Below, in pieces: positions 10,001 to 15,196 of a stretch of DNA of 20,045 nucleotides (positions are counted from its first letter, which is position 1; each line of letters begins with the position of its first letter). Source of the DNA: Chara braunii (taxonomy: Eukaryota; Streptophyta; Charophyceae; Charales; Characeae). The position numbers and the translations under genes were made by a program. The notes under the pieces were generated by a model. It had not been told where the DNA came from, did no database searches, and worked only from the letters and a program-made list of their open reading frames with translations. The stretch covers positions 1,875,752-1,895,796 of the forward strand of contig BFEA01000220.1 of assembly GCA_003427395.1 (NCBI GenBank). The letters run 5' to 3'.

Positions 10001-13000
10001 CCACCAGCTTGAGGAAATCATCCAATTTTTGGGTGACTGCCCAAGCGCGGAAGTCATGACCGTATCCCTGTAGTTGTACGTACCCACTTAGCCACCTTGC
10101 TGCACTCCCCTCTAGATAGGAGGCAGCCACAAACACTTCCTCGTGAGGCAAGGTCAACTTGCACTTCACATAGACCGGCCCTGACCTCAACCATGTGTCG
10201 AGCTCCTCACCCCTCTCATCTCCGGAGAAGGGTTTAGGCGATGCAATGGCAGTCCTGGGAACCCACTGTCCCTGTCCCGGTGCCTGCACTACTCCAGGCT
10301 GTGGACCCTGGGGTGGAGGCTGCTGCACTAACTGCTGTTGGGGCTGTGTACCCTGCGGCTGTGCTGGCTGCGAGACGGCAGGCTGCACAGTTACGGCAGT
10401 CTGCAACAGAGGTTGGGAGAACACTGTCTGAACAGGAACTTGTACACTAGAACCTGCTGGTGACCCGCCTGTCAAAGGCGTACACAGTAGGGAAGCGGCC
10501 TGCACCGAAGCTGGAGAGACTGCAAATGGGGCTACTCCAGTTACCGGTGGGACAAAAGGAGGCTGTACCACGGGCCAGGCACTGGGCCCTGATGGTGATG
10601 GTGCGGCCTGAACTCGCCCGACCAGCACGGCCAGGCTCCGTTGAATGTCCTGCAAGAGCGATGTGTGGTAGTCCTGCATCTCTACTACATCTAAGGGCTG
10701 GCCTCACGGTCCTCACATCGTCTTCCATATTGGTCAGGTCCATCTCCTCTAACTCTCTAACGTCCGCTTGTCTACGCTGCATCCTAGACCTTCTTCTGAT
10801 CATTCTCTCCTTTTTTGCCTGTATCTCATCTAACGCCTTCTGCAGCTGTGCCTCATGAGCACTTGCTCTCTGTATGGCGATCTCCTCGGGAGTTAAACCA
10901 ACTGCTGGCTGCCATAACGCCAGCGGACTGACTCAGGGTCTGTGCGACCGTCGTGGCGTCGCCCCAACAGTTCCTGACTACTGGCCTGGGAACTTTGCTG
11001 CGGTTGCCATGGCTGCTGAAGTAGCTGCCTCGCTTGCGAAGGCTCTGCTTGCCTCTGCGTCCCTAGCCCTCTGCTGCTGCTGCAGCCTCTCCCTAAGCTG
11101 GCGGAACAGAAACCGGTCACCCTCTGGTCCTAACGCTAAGTGGACCAATGGGCGTCTTGACGAACGCAGGATCCTATCGTCCGGGTCAGGTTTCTCCTTT
11201 TCGCTCATAAGCTACAGAACTGTGCAGTGTCTGCACTAGGACACACTCGGTTGCCTACTGCAGCGTAGTGCTCAGGCCGACTAATCGGTGCCAATGTCAG
11301 AGTATACACATTTGGGTCCAACAGGTAAGTCCAGATTCGTACAAACGAAACTACCTTACTTGACTAGTCCGCAAACAGAAACCAAATGAGCAGAAACTGG
11401 AAGTTCTACCTATGCTGTCTGTCAGATGTTAATTGCTGTACATCTAACTAATCAAAATAAAAATAGAATCGTTTGGATGACTGTTGGCAGAGTGGAATTG
11501 TTCCCGAACTTATCACCTTAAATCTACCCCTCCCTCAGTTCTTCTGGATTGTAGCTTGACGTCAGGGTCCCTGAGCAATCCAGATAGTGTGCATGTCTAA
11601 AGGTGTGCACACGGCCCACCCCTGTGCCCCGAGTCAATGCTGAGCTGGCCAGCCCTGCACCATGTTTACCCTTGCGTGCAGCGAGCCTTACACCGACCGA
11701 TTGGCTGGTCAAGAGGCGTTTAAGGACGGTCCCCGAAGTCCTCAGCAATATTTAATGTCGCAAACAGTACGACGATCACAGCCAATGGAAGGTACCCCGC
11801 CGGTACTTATTTATAGACGTCCGGTACTCGTCTCCCCTGTAGGGCTGGCCTGCCCCTCATGACCCATCTACAGCGCAGACGTCCGGTACTAGTCTCCCCT
11901 GTAGGGCTGGCCTGCCCCTCATGACCCATCTACAGCGCAGCAGGCAGACAAAGGACAAATCAGCAAAGCATGCGTGCTCTACTCCCGGCGGGTTGGCATG
12001 GTGACTGTGACACGGTGCTTCGTCCAGGGCCCTTCAGATAGCTCCGCTCTCTCCTTCCAGATGCTCCACGCGAACAATGCCGACTCTCAAGGTTGAGCGC
12101 ACTCGACTCCTCACATGAGAGGACTCTCAAGACGGAACACATCCTCACGGTAAGAAGTGTCGAAGAGGGTAGATAAGGTTAAGAGCAACGTACCTAGCTG
12201 CCCCCAACCACAGATATTCTCACCAGATGACCTGACGTCGATTGTGATGACCAATCATTGCTTCGGCACAACGGGCATTACACCGCCGTTCCACCACAGC
12301 ATCAATCGCACATCAGATAGTTCTCATCACACTGCGAAACACCCATTTCCACCTCATAGCCTTCCTGGCGATACCCCTCTCCGCCTGGGTCGCTTGCTTG
12401 CCTTTGCCCTCCTCACTACACACCTCCCACGGTCGCTCGCCCAGCTGACCGCGTGCATGTACCGCACAGGCAGAAGACAGACGCCAGATTAGCGCAACGC
12501 ACCACAGCTCTGATACCAAAATGCAAGGAAATCGAGCCATAGCGAATTCCAGAAACCAAGCAGCATCATACACATGAAACCAGATAGTCGTGACCTCGAA
12601 CCAAAAACAGAATTGCAACTCGAGTTCCACCAAATAAGAGCACAGAAAAAGCTCACAGGTGACAATGTTGAAATAGTCTGATCATCATCAACAATGAACC
12701 AATGTCGATTCCTATCTGGCGCTCAGCGCCCAGACCCCGAATGGTAGATCCTATCTACAATGCCGCTGGTGACGTCAACAGCTCCCGGAAGTACGAGCAG
12801 ATCTCGGCCAATGCCGCTCGCCTCAAGCACCAGGTATGTCTCACGCATCACTCGCAACCTCGATCCCCCACACAGATGCCACGTGCACCCGAGGACCACC
12901 ATGCGCCCCATCCAGCACCTCGCAGGCCAGCTCGGCTATGCCTGCCTGCGTGTACCTTGCCCGCCTGTGAGCGCTTGCCTGCCAGTAGCGCAGCAGCGCT

Positions 13001-13299
13001 TGCGCAGCATGTAGCAAGTGCCCGAATGACCAGCCCGCAGCCAGGCCCTTCCCTATATGGAATGAGGCTGCCAGTAGCGGCTGCCTGACTGGCCTGGACT
13101 GCCCCACGGAAGCTTCCTAGGCCCATGCTTGGAAAGACTTGAACTCTCAACCCCCAAATCCGTAGTTTGGTGCTCTATCCAATTGATCTACAAGCACATT
13201 CATTCGTCCCTTTCGTCTAGGGGTATAGGACATCGCTTTTTCATGGCGAAGACACGGATTCAAATAATCAAATCTGGGTATGTATATTGGAAAGGAGTC

Positions 13300-13343
<44 letters not shown>

Positions 13344-13483
13344 CCTCAGTCACTGATTCTAAAATGGGTAGGGGTCAGAGGTGAGTCTCTGCCCTCCGAA
13401 CCGTACGTGACAGTTTCCCGTCATACAGCTCTCCATCAGCGTTAGCCCCCCATTCATTCCATTCGTGGAAACAGCAGTGTAAC

Positions 13484-13530
<47 letters not shown>

Positions 13531-13621
13531 GGAATCAAGCAATCAGGCTAAACTGATGAAGAATGAAATGCATGAGTAATGGAAAACGCTATGATGATAA
13601 TATCCGAACTGACAAAAAATG

Positions 13622-13665
<44 letters not shown>

Positions 13666-14438
13666 ACAGATGGTCACATGGGGGCCAACCTGTTAGCTTG
13701 CAAGTGAATGTATCCGGGTCTCCTGGCATTAGCCTACTTGCTGTCGAATTGGACCTTCATCCAGTGGCCTACTCCGGGTTTGAACCAGACCCAAGGGAAG
13801 TGCTGGTTTGTGAGGGTTTATTGCACTTAGGTGTGTGCACTACTTCTTGTCTGACCTGAGGCCCTTGCATAAAATGCGCGTTTGTGAGGGTAGTGCCGTC
13901 AAATGGGACGTGTACACCGCTTCCCGTTTGACCTGAGGTCTACTGCTGGATTGTTAGAAGGACATTGAGAGTGTGTGCAATGCGATGGTACGAGCAAGTG
14001 ACCTCTGGAGCCAGGAAGGTCGCCAAGGACAGCCAGGATATGTCTCATTTTGAGGGATGCAAGCTTGTAGATAAATGAAGCGATAATCGAGATCGTTGAG
14101 AGTAAAACTGTGCAAGTCTTGGTCCCAGTTAATGGACTGTGGTTGTGCAAGTTGTCTGTTTCAGCACGAAGTCGCAGACTGTTTTGTGTACCACCCCAGT
14201 GTCGATGCCTGTTCTGAAGAAAAATGCCTACTGTCTGTCTTTTATATTTTATCAGCAGGCGCTGCGGGCCGGGGCCATCACATGGGCGACTTCATACCAG
14301 AGGAGGAGCTGCAGAAGTTCTTGGCCAGGTGTAATGACGTGAAAGCTCAGGCAAAAGCACTGGAAGCAGCGGAAAGCGCAAAAATCCAGTCAGATAATGT
14401 TGGCCATAAGCTGCTTTCCAAGATGGGTTGGAAAGAAG
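515..14438 (+). CDS. SUGP1: SURP and G-patch domain splicing factor, SUGP1-like (partial spliced gene, five internal exons)
   Basis: Five exons (515-647, 1429-1535, 5480-5656, 7034-7159, 14256-14438) join into one open frame of about 242 residues with no stop; splice phases agree at every junction. The N-terminal part is a SURP (SWAP) domain, with VADKLASFVAK, GRQFENITRQKNPGDTPF and FLFD-CADYKYYEWKLAQEE-like motifs. A Pro/Ser-rich linker follows, then SDNVGHKLLSKMGWKE, the first half of a G-patch. This order matches SUGP1 and its plant homologues, nuclear spliceosome-associated proteins; in animals SUGP1 acts in branch-site and 3' splice-site selection through a DEAH helicase. The role here is inferred from the family. 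The start codon, N-terminal region and rest of the G-patch are not in the window. Introns are 0.8 to 7.1 kb. Homology is clear; exact exon edges come from GT/AG sites and phase and are likely but unproven. Confidence 0.87.
648..1428 (+). other. Intron 1 of the SUGP1-like gene
   Basis: It starts GTGAAT and ends GATGACAG. The open stretches inside it carry no recognisable domain. I saw no repeat, RNA or mobile element beyond a short self-similar pair (AAGCATGAAC near 918 and CTTTCTAAGCATGAACAT near 957). Confidence 0.7.
1429..1535 (+). CDS. SUGP1: SUGP1-like exon 2: second half of the SURP domain
   Basis: The acceptor is GACAG|GTTTC; the first base completes the Arg codon split from exon 1 (AG|G). 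The exon encodes FLFDTSCADYKYYEWKLAQE, then EAALGVDSQRAGSSS, and ends after the first base of a Gly codon. FLFD and YKYYEWKLA are the core of the SURP domain; the Tyr pair and Trp lie in its last helix. The donor CAG|GTCCGC is weak. Reading through meets a stop codon some 20 nt on, so this donor, or one very near, is needed to reach exon 3. Confidence 0.83.
2040..2275 (-). repeat. Unclassified dispersed repeat, minus-orientation unit
   Basis: The reverse complement carries GCATGCCAAGCTTTTCC, GTGCACTTTTTTCCTTTTTT, ATTGTGGTCC and TAGGCCCAAG in the order seen at 7328-7755. I see no coding capacity or terminal repeats. Limits are approximate. Confidence 0.7.
2426..2563. repeat. Diverged direct repeat with two GCCCTC hairpins
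   Basis: GCCCTCAGTGAGGGC (2426-2440) and TGCCCTCAGCGAGGGCA (2547-2563) are near-identical short palindromes. Each is preceded by GCTTTGGCCGTGA plus a GCGGT word, so this is a diverged direct duplication about 122 bp apart. Confidence 0.6.
3437..3467. repeat. Poly-G tract (31 G)
   Basis: Thirty-one consecutive G after GGGGAGGGA. It can form G-quadruplexes, and its length is unreliable in short-read assembly. Confidence 0.9.
4007..4042. repeat. (CT)n microsatellite
   Basis: Eighteen CT units. Confidence 0.95.
4109..4227. repeat. Artefactual direct duplication, left copy
   Basis: This 119-bp stretch (GGGACAATGTGGTTG to GGCTTACCTA) is repeated without visible differences at 4265-4383, with only the adapter sequence between. 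Confidence 0.93.
4228..4264. other. Nextera (Tn5 mosaic-end) mate-pair junction adapter left in the assembly
   Basis: It reads TGTCTCTTATACACATCT followed directly by its inverse AGATGTGTATAAGAGACAG. This is 37 of the 38 bases of the head-to-head mosaic-end junction used in Nextera mate-pair libraries. It is synthetic sequence, not genomic. It sits exactly between two identical 119-bp copies, as expected of a read crossing a circularisation junction. Confidence 0.96.
4265..4383. repeat. Artefactual direct duplication, right copy
   Basis: Matches 4109-4227 base for base as far as I can see, then continues into unique sequence (CCCCAGGCACC). Probably only one copy exists in the genome. Confidence 0.93.
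5480..5656 (+). CDS. SUGP1: SUGP1-like exon 3: Pro/Ser/Ala-rich linker
   Basis: The acceptor is TGTGTGCAG|GTGCT and the donor is CAGCAG|GTAGGG. Phase 1 at both ends and 177 nt long, so it can be skipped in frame. It encodes a low-complexity linker beginning GAAGSHRPPPKEGQSVP, with TRYQTPASALY in the middle and a Ser/Pro/Ala-rich end. The TPASALY stretch resembles the linker after SURP in plant SUGP1-like proteins. There is no catalytic motif. Evidence is phase match, good splice sites and the open frame across the exon. Confidence 0.72.
6231..6341. repeat. Foldback (MITE-like) element, copy 1
   Basis: The ends CTACCGTCTTC and GAAGACGGTAG are perfect inverses. The arms extend to about 49 nt with some five mismatches, around a loop of about 13 nt. 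No target duplication is evident. No coding capacity. A transcript would form a long, near-perfect hairpin. Confidence 0.85.
6380..6597. repeat. Diverged direct repeat between the foldbacks
   Basis: TTGGCTTGGT...CATTGGGT and TTTTTAGAAAGTG occur at 6380-6437 and again at 6531-6597. An older local duplication lies between the two foldback copies. Confidence 0.6.
6657..6766. repeat. Foldback (MITE-like) element, copy 2
   Basis: The same element as at 6231 with few changes. Arms of about 39 nt pair with three mismatches (CACCCGAATAGAACGCCCGG and its inverse). The outer 10 bases of the left arm are diverged while the right end keeps GAAGACGGTAG. Confidence 0.82.
7034..7159 (+). CDS. SUGP1: SUGP1-like exon 4: charged linker with MMEYFMKKAA helix
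   Basis: The acceptor is TGTAATCAG|GTCAA, and the donor GCCT|GTAAGTAC is strong. Phase 1 at both ends, 126 nt, so symmetric. It encodes GQSAGEVDSVTMMEYFMKKA followed by a basic stretch (ARQDLRKPSKSNE). The MMEYFMKKAA helix is the conserved short segment between SURP and G-patch in plant SUGP1-like proteins, as I recall the family. It joins exons 3 and 5 without a frame change. Confidence 0.78.
7328..7755 (+). repeat. Unclassified dispersed repeat, two tandem partial units
   Basis: Two diverged units (about 7328-7552 and 7553-7755) share CACCAGTACACC, GCCAAGCTT, CACCAGYGGYGCAC-like words, CCATTGTGGTCC and AAGGCTMGGGCC. The second unit stops exactly where the LTR begins at 7756, so the LTR element inserted into, or was joined to, this repeat. 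A minus-orientation relative lies near 2040-2275. Confidence 0.75.
7756..8421 (-). repeat. 3' LTR of the outer retroelement
   Basis: On the + strand it begins TGCAAGGAAA and ends CAGGGTCA, giving TG...CA ends on the minus strand. It aligns along its length to 12522-13125 and more loosely to the copy at 15197. A weak TATA-like word (CATATAGG on minus, about 8307-8314) is shared by the copies. Confidence 0.85.
8419..8712 (-). pseudogene. Retropepsin-like protease fragment of Ty3/Gypsy pol, truncated
   Basis: A 97-residue open frame carries GELFVDEIEIGVHKARAYYD, then TCLTRNFISCACVERLRL. The pattern hydrophobic-D-[ST]-G-x-[ST]-x-N-F-I-S is the active-site loop of retrotransposon aspartic proteases; here it reads D-T-C, so the catalytic-loop Gly is Cys. 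About 60 residues later the frame runs straight into the polypurine tract, so the rest of the protease and all of reverse transcriptase, RNase H and integrase are gone. The protease would not be active. Confidence 0.72.
8422..8434 (-). promoter_or_regulatory. Polypurine tract (plus-strand primer)
   Basis: The minus strand reads GTGGGAGGGGAAC directly before the LTR start TGACCC, the normal position for the plus-strand DNA primer of an LTR element. Confidence 0.65.
8872..9201 (-). pseudogene. Gag nucleocapsid segment with altered zinc knuckle
   Basis: A 109-residue open frame. Basic, Ser/Gln/Arg-rich start (KGKAAGRHRGGSQSRSQ), then CVRCGQYGDNQFKC, a CX2CX4HX4C zinc knuckle in which the His is replaced by Asp. 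Zinc knuckles bind the genomic RNA during packaging. The segment follows the gag core with a frame break. The missing His probably weakens zinc binding and fits a decayed copy. Confidence 0.75.
9469..10200 (-). repeat. Tandem duplication of about 366 bp inside gag
   Basis: Units about 9469-9834 and 9835-10200 both begin (+) GGTAAGTGGTGAGCAAGACC and end CCTCAACCATGTGTC. They differ at scattered bases, so the duplication is not an exact assembly copy. It repeats the capsid-like core of gag. Confidence 0.9.
11277..11293 (-). promoter_or_regulatory. Candidate primer binding site of the inner Ty3/Gypsy element
   Basis: The minus strand reads TGGCACCGATTAGTCGG one base after the LTR end CTGACA. 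It resembles the TGGCGCCG-type sites of many plant Gypsy elements. The tRNA is not identified. Confidence 0.5.
11808..11816 (-). promoter_or_regulatory. TATA box of the inner LTR
   Basis: The minus strand reads CTATAAATA, about 197 nt into the LTR and next to the tandem 62-bp repeats. Good match to a TATA box at a suitable place for the U3 promoter. Confidence 0.6.
11817..11940. repeat. Two tandem 62-bp repeats in the LTR U3
   Basis: Units 11817-11878 and 11879-11940 start ACGTCCGGTACT and end ATCTACAGCGCAG; they differ at one base that I can see (CTCG versus CTAG). On the minus strand they lie directly upstream of the TATA box. Confidence 0.93.
12013..12506 (-). other. Leader region of the outer retroelement
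   Basis: The region lies between the Met primer site and the inner LTR. I found no gag-like or other known protein in any frame, which suggests a non-coding leader or what remains of a non-autonomous element. Confidence 0.5.
12507..12518 (-). promoter_or_regulatory. Primer binding site for initiator Met tRNA
   Basis: The minus strand reads TGGTATCAGAGC, the standard plant initiator-Met primer site, three bases inside the LTR end. Confidence 0.88.
12522..13125 (-). repeat. 5' LTR of the outer retroelement, outer end missing
   Basis: It starts TGCAAGGAAA on the + strand, next to the primer site, and follows the 3' LTR to TAGGCCCA. The last 40 or so bases present at 8381-8421 are absent; sequence changes abruptly to a tRNA gene. 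So the U3 start was lost when the mitochondrial DNA was joined. Confidence 0.85.
13126..13197 (-). tRNA. trnR-ACG: Mitochondrial-type tRNA-Arg (anticodon ACG), in NUMT
   Basis: The minus strand folds as GTGCTTG acceptor, D arm, CCAAA/TTTGG anticodon stem with loop CTACGGA (anticodon ACG), 5-nt variable loop, GAGAG/CTTTC T stem with loop TTCAAGT, and CAAGCA. The D stem has one A-G mismatch (GATC against GAGC), and the last acceptor base coincides with the LTR junction. Likely an inactive copy in the nucleus. Confidence 0.82.
13206..13265 (+). tRNA. trnE-UUC: Mitochondrial-type tRNA-Glu (UUC), truncated at the T arm
   Basis: It begins GTCCCTTTCGTCTAGGGGTA. The anticodon arm TCGCT-TTTTCAT-GGCGA gives UUC. 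The T arm starts ACGGATTCAAAT, but neither its 3' half nor the AAGGGA acceptor strand follows, so the gene is cut. Its 5' end is 8 bp from the 5' end of trnR (head to head). Confidence 0.8.
13291..13367 (-). rRNA. rrn18: 3' end of mitochondrial small-subunit rRNA (fragment)
   Basis: The minus strand contains GTGAAGTCGTAACAAGGTAG, then CCGTAGGGGAACCTGCGGCT and GGATCGACTCC, the universally conserved SSU 3' end. Upstream, TTTTAGAATCAGTGACTGAGG matches the 3' strand of helix 44 before the sequence turns into the group II intron. Only the last exon of the gene is present. Confidence 0.87.
13368..13486 (-). other. 3' end of a group II intron (domains V and VI)
   Basis: Domain V is 34 nt at 13398-13431: on the minus strand it starts GAGCTGTATG, has a CGG-GAAA-CTG tetraloop hairpin and ends CGTACGGTTC. 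Domain VI follows (GGGCAGAGACTCACCTCTGACCCC region), ending near CCTAC next to SSU rRNA sequence. Domains I-IV are absent. Group II introns are self-splicing ribozymes; this is an inactive fragment. Confidence 0.85.
13487..13527. repeat. (GA)n microsatellite
   Basis: About 20 AG units at the right edge of the mitochondrial insert. Confidence 0.95.
13528..13627. repeat. GA-associated dispersed repeat, copy 2
   Basis: Matches 84-190 with scattered differences (GGGAATCAAGCAATCAGGCT, CTATGATGATAAT, GAACTGACAAAAA). It lies between two GA microsatellites. Confidence 0.8.
13625..13664. repeat. (GA)n microsatellite
   Basis: About 20 AG units after GA-associated repeat copy 2. Confidence 0.95.
14254..14258 (+). 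promoter_or_regulatory. NAGNAG tandem splice acceptor of exon 5
   Basis: The acceptor reads ATCAGCAG|GCG. Use of either AG keeps the frame: the first gives Ser-Gly-Ala, the second Cys-Ala, a one-residue difference. Such tandem acceptors are often used alternatively. Confidence 0.5.
14256..14438 (+). CDS. SUGP1: SUGP1-like exon 5: pre-G-patch helix and first half of the G-patch
   Basis: The acceptor lies in TTTTATATTTTATCAGCAG and the donor GAAG|GTGAGC is good; 183 nt, phase 1 at both ends. It encodes GRGHHMGDFIPEEELQKFLA, then RCNDVKAQAKALEAAESAKI, then QSDNVGHKLLSKMGWKE. The last part is the G-patch start (hydrophobic-Gly-x-K-x-L-x-K-x-GW-x-x-G), cut just before the expected Gly-Leu-Gly. 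The missing half must be on an exon beyond 20045, or further right than I could recognise. This is the strongest single homology in the window. Confidence 0.9.
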
Positions 14439-14867
14439 GTGAGCGGATCCTTTTTCCAAATTGTTTGTCCTGGACTCTGTGTAAAATGTTGACAAAAATG
14501 TTAATCGAAACTGGTGGGCTACAGATGTCAGTGAGCTCCTCAAAAAAATTATCTCTGAGAGTGCATGTGTTACTAGGAAACGAAACCGTGAATCCGTCCT
14601 GACAGCTTTGCTGGCACAAAATGTCGGCTGGTTTACGGCGGTAGTTTGTACTGAAAGAAATGCTGGAAAGTGACGTTTTTGGATTTTTGGTCCTATTCAT
14701 GAGGGGAGGAGGATTAGAATGTTAGTCTATGATGTCCAATGATTTATGTTCCAAAAATAGAGATGGTCAATGGTTAATGGAAGTCCCAAAATACGGGTTG
14801 TTTTGCCGCATCACCACAAGCACTATCGTCGAAAATTTCGCAAACAAACAATGCAGTCTCATAATAC

Positions 14868-14950
14868 AGAAAAAAAAAAAAGAAAAAGAAAGAAAAAGAA
14901 AAGAAAACAAAAGAAAAAGACAGGTAAGAAAAATCGAAAAAAAAGGAACT
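14868..14950. repeat. A-rich (AAAG-type) tract
   Basis: Long A runs broken by single G (AAAAAGAAAGAAAAAG-like); simple repeat. Confidence 0.85.
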
Positions 14951-15196
14951 CAAAAGCAGTTTAAAGCACTATAAAAGTTAATAAAACCTTACTGGGAGTA
15001 GCTTCCAGAGTTCGCCAAAATTTTCTCTGAATTTGGTGTTTTTGTCAATTTTTTTGTTACTGGTGACTGGTACGAGTATGTTGAAACTTGAAACTGAATA
15101 CAGATATATACCCTAAACTTCCTAAAGCACATACATATGTAACATATCAGACACACGCACAAAAAAATAAATAAATAAAAAATCAGGGAAATATTG

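Larger units (their letters stand above)
8872..11208 (-). pseudogene. gag: Ty3/Gypsy gag, broken by frameshifts and a tandem duplication
   Basis: Gag packages retroelement RNA into virus-like particles. Starting at ATG 11208 (MSEKEKPDPDD), the pieces in order on the minus strand are: an N-terminal region with a Gln-rich RQLRERLQQQQRARDAEA coiled coil (to 10978, stop); a second frame with LTPEEIAIQRASAHEAQLQK and EEMDLTNMEDDVRTV; a third (about 10707-9948) with MQDYHTSLLQDIQRSLAVL, a Pro/Gln-rich spacer, then AARWLSGYVQLQGYGHDF and FLKLVEERWHDPQEAQ of the retrotransposon gag domain; a tandem copy of that domain (9871-9527); then EAMIVVHNFPLFSKKALDLE (9436-9230) and the nucleocapsid (9201-8872). 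Changes near 10975, 10705, 9950, 9540 and 9220 break it. It cannot give one protein. The family call is secure at the level of Ty3/Gypsy gag. Confidence 0.85.
11295..12012 (-). repeat. 5' LTR of the inner Ty3/Gypsy element
   Basis: On the minus strand it starts TGTCACAG and ends CTGACA (TGTCA/TGACA inverted ends). A second primer-site candidate follows immediately and the gag ATG lies 86 nt on. It holds a TATA box and tandem 62-bp repeats. No matching 3' copy exists in the window, so boundaries rest on these structural marks only. Confidence 0.65.
7756..13125 (-). mobile_element. Composite, non-autonomous LTR retrotransposon, antisense in intron 4
   Basis: On the minus strand the order is 5' LTR (12522-13125), initiator-Met primer site (12507-12518), about 0.5 kb of non-coding leader, then an inner Ty3/Gypsy fragment (its own LTR, primer site, gag, zinc knuckle, protease), a polypurine tract (8422-8434) and 3' LTR (7756-8421). 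Reverse transcriptase, RNase H and integrase are absent. Frames are broken in several places and the LTRs differ at roughly one base in ten by eye, so it is old and dead. There is no matching target-site duplication: CCTTG on the left; mitochondrial DNA on the right. Confidence 0.8.
13126..13486. other. Mitochondrial DNA insert (NUMT)
   Basis: Four organelle gene pieces lie within 360 bp: trnR(ACG) on minus, trnE(UUC) on plus, the small-subunit rRNA 3' end on minus and a group II intron 3' end on minus. The left edge is the broken LTR and the right edge a GA microsatellite. The mixture is mitochondrial in character (rRNA end GGCTGGATCGACTCC, plant mitochondrial type). Confidence 0.85.
7160..14255 (+). 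other. Intron 4 of the SUGP1-like gene (7.1 kb), host of the retroelement and mitochondrial insert
   Basis: It starts with a strong GTAAGT and ends TTTATCAG. It holds the dispersed repeat, the antisense LTR retroelement, the mitochondrial insert and GA microsatellites. From 13665 to 14255 there is only a diverged 74-bp tandem repeat (13806-13861 and 13880-13938, each with TTTGTGAGGG and GACCTGAGG). Confidence 0.65.

Noticed and set aside
10195-11239. Plus-strand open frames opposite gag (Cys- and Ser-rich)
   Set aside because: They are shadows of the Pro/Gln-rich gag spacer on the minus strand.
12507-12518. A tRNA-Met gene
   Set aside because: Only the 12-nt complement of a tRNA 3' end is present, which is a primer site and not a gene.
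12313-12633. 106-residue minus-strand open frame across the LTR and primer site
   Set aside because: It reads through the LTR end and primer site, and its sequence resembles no gag or other family.
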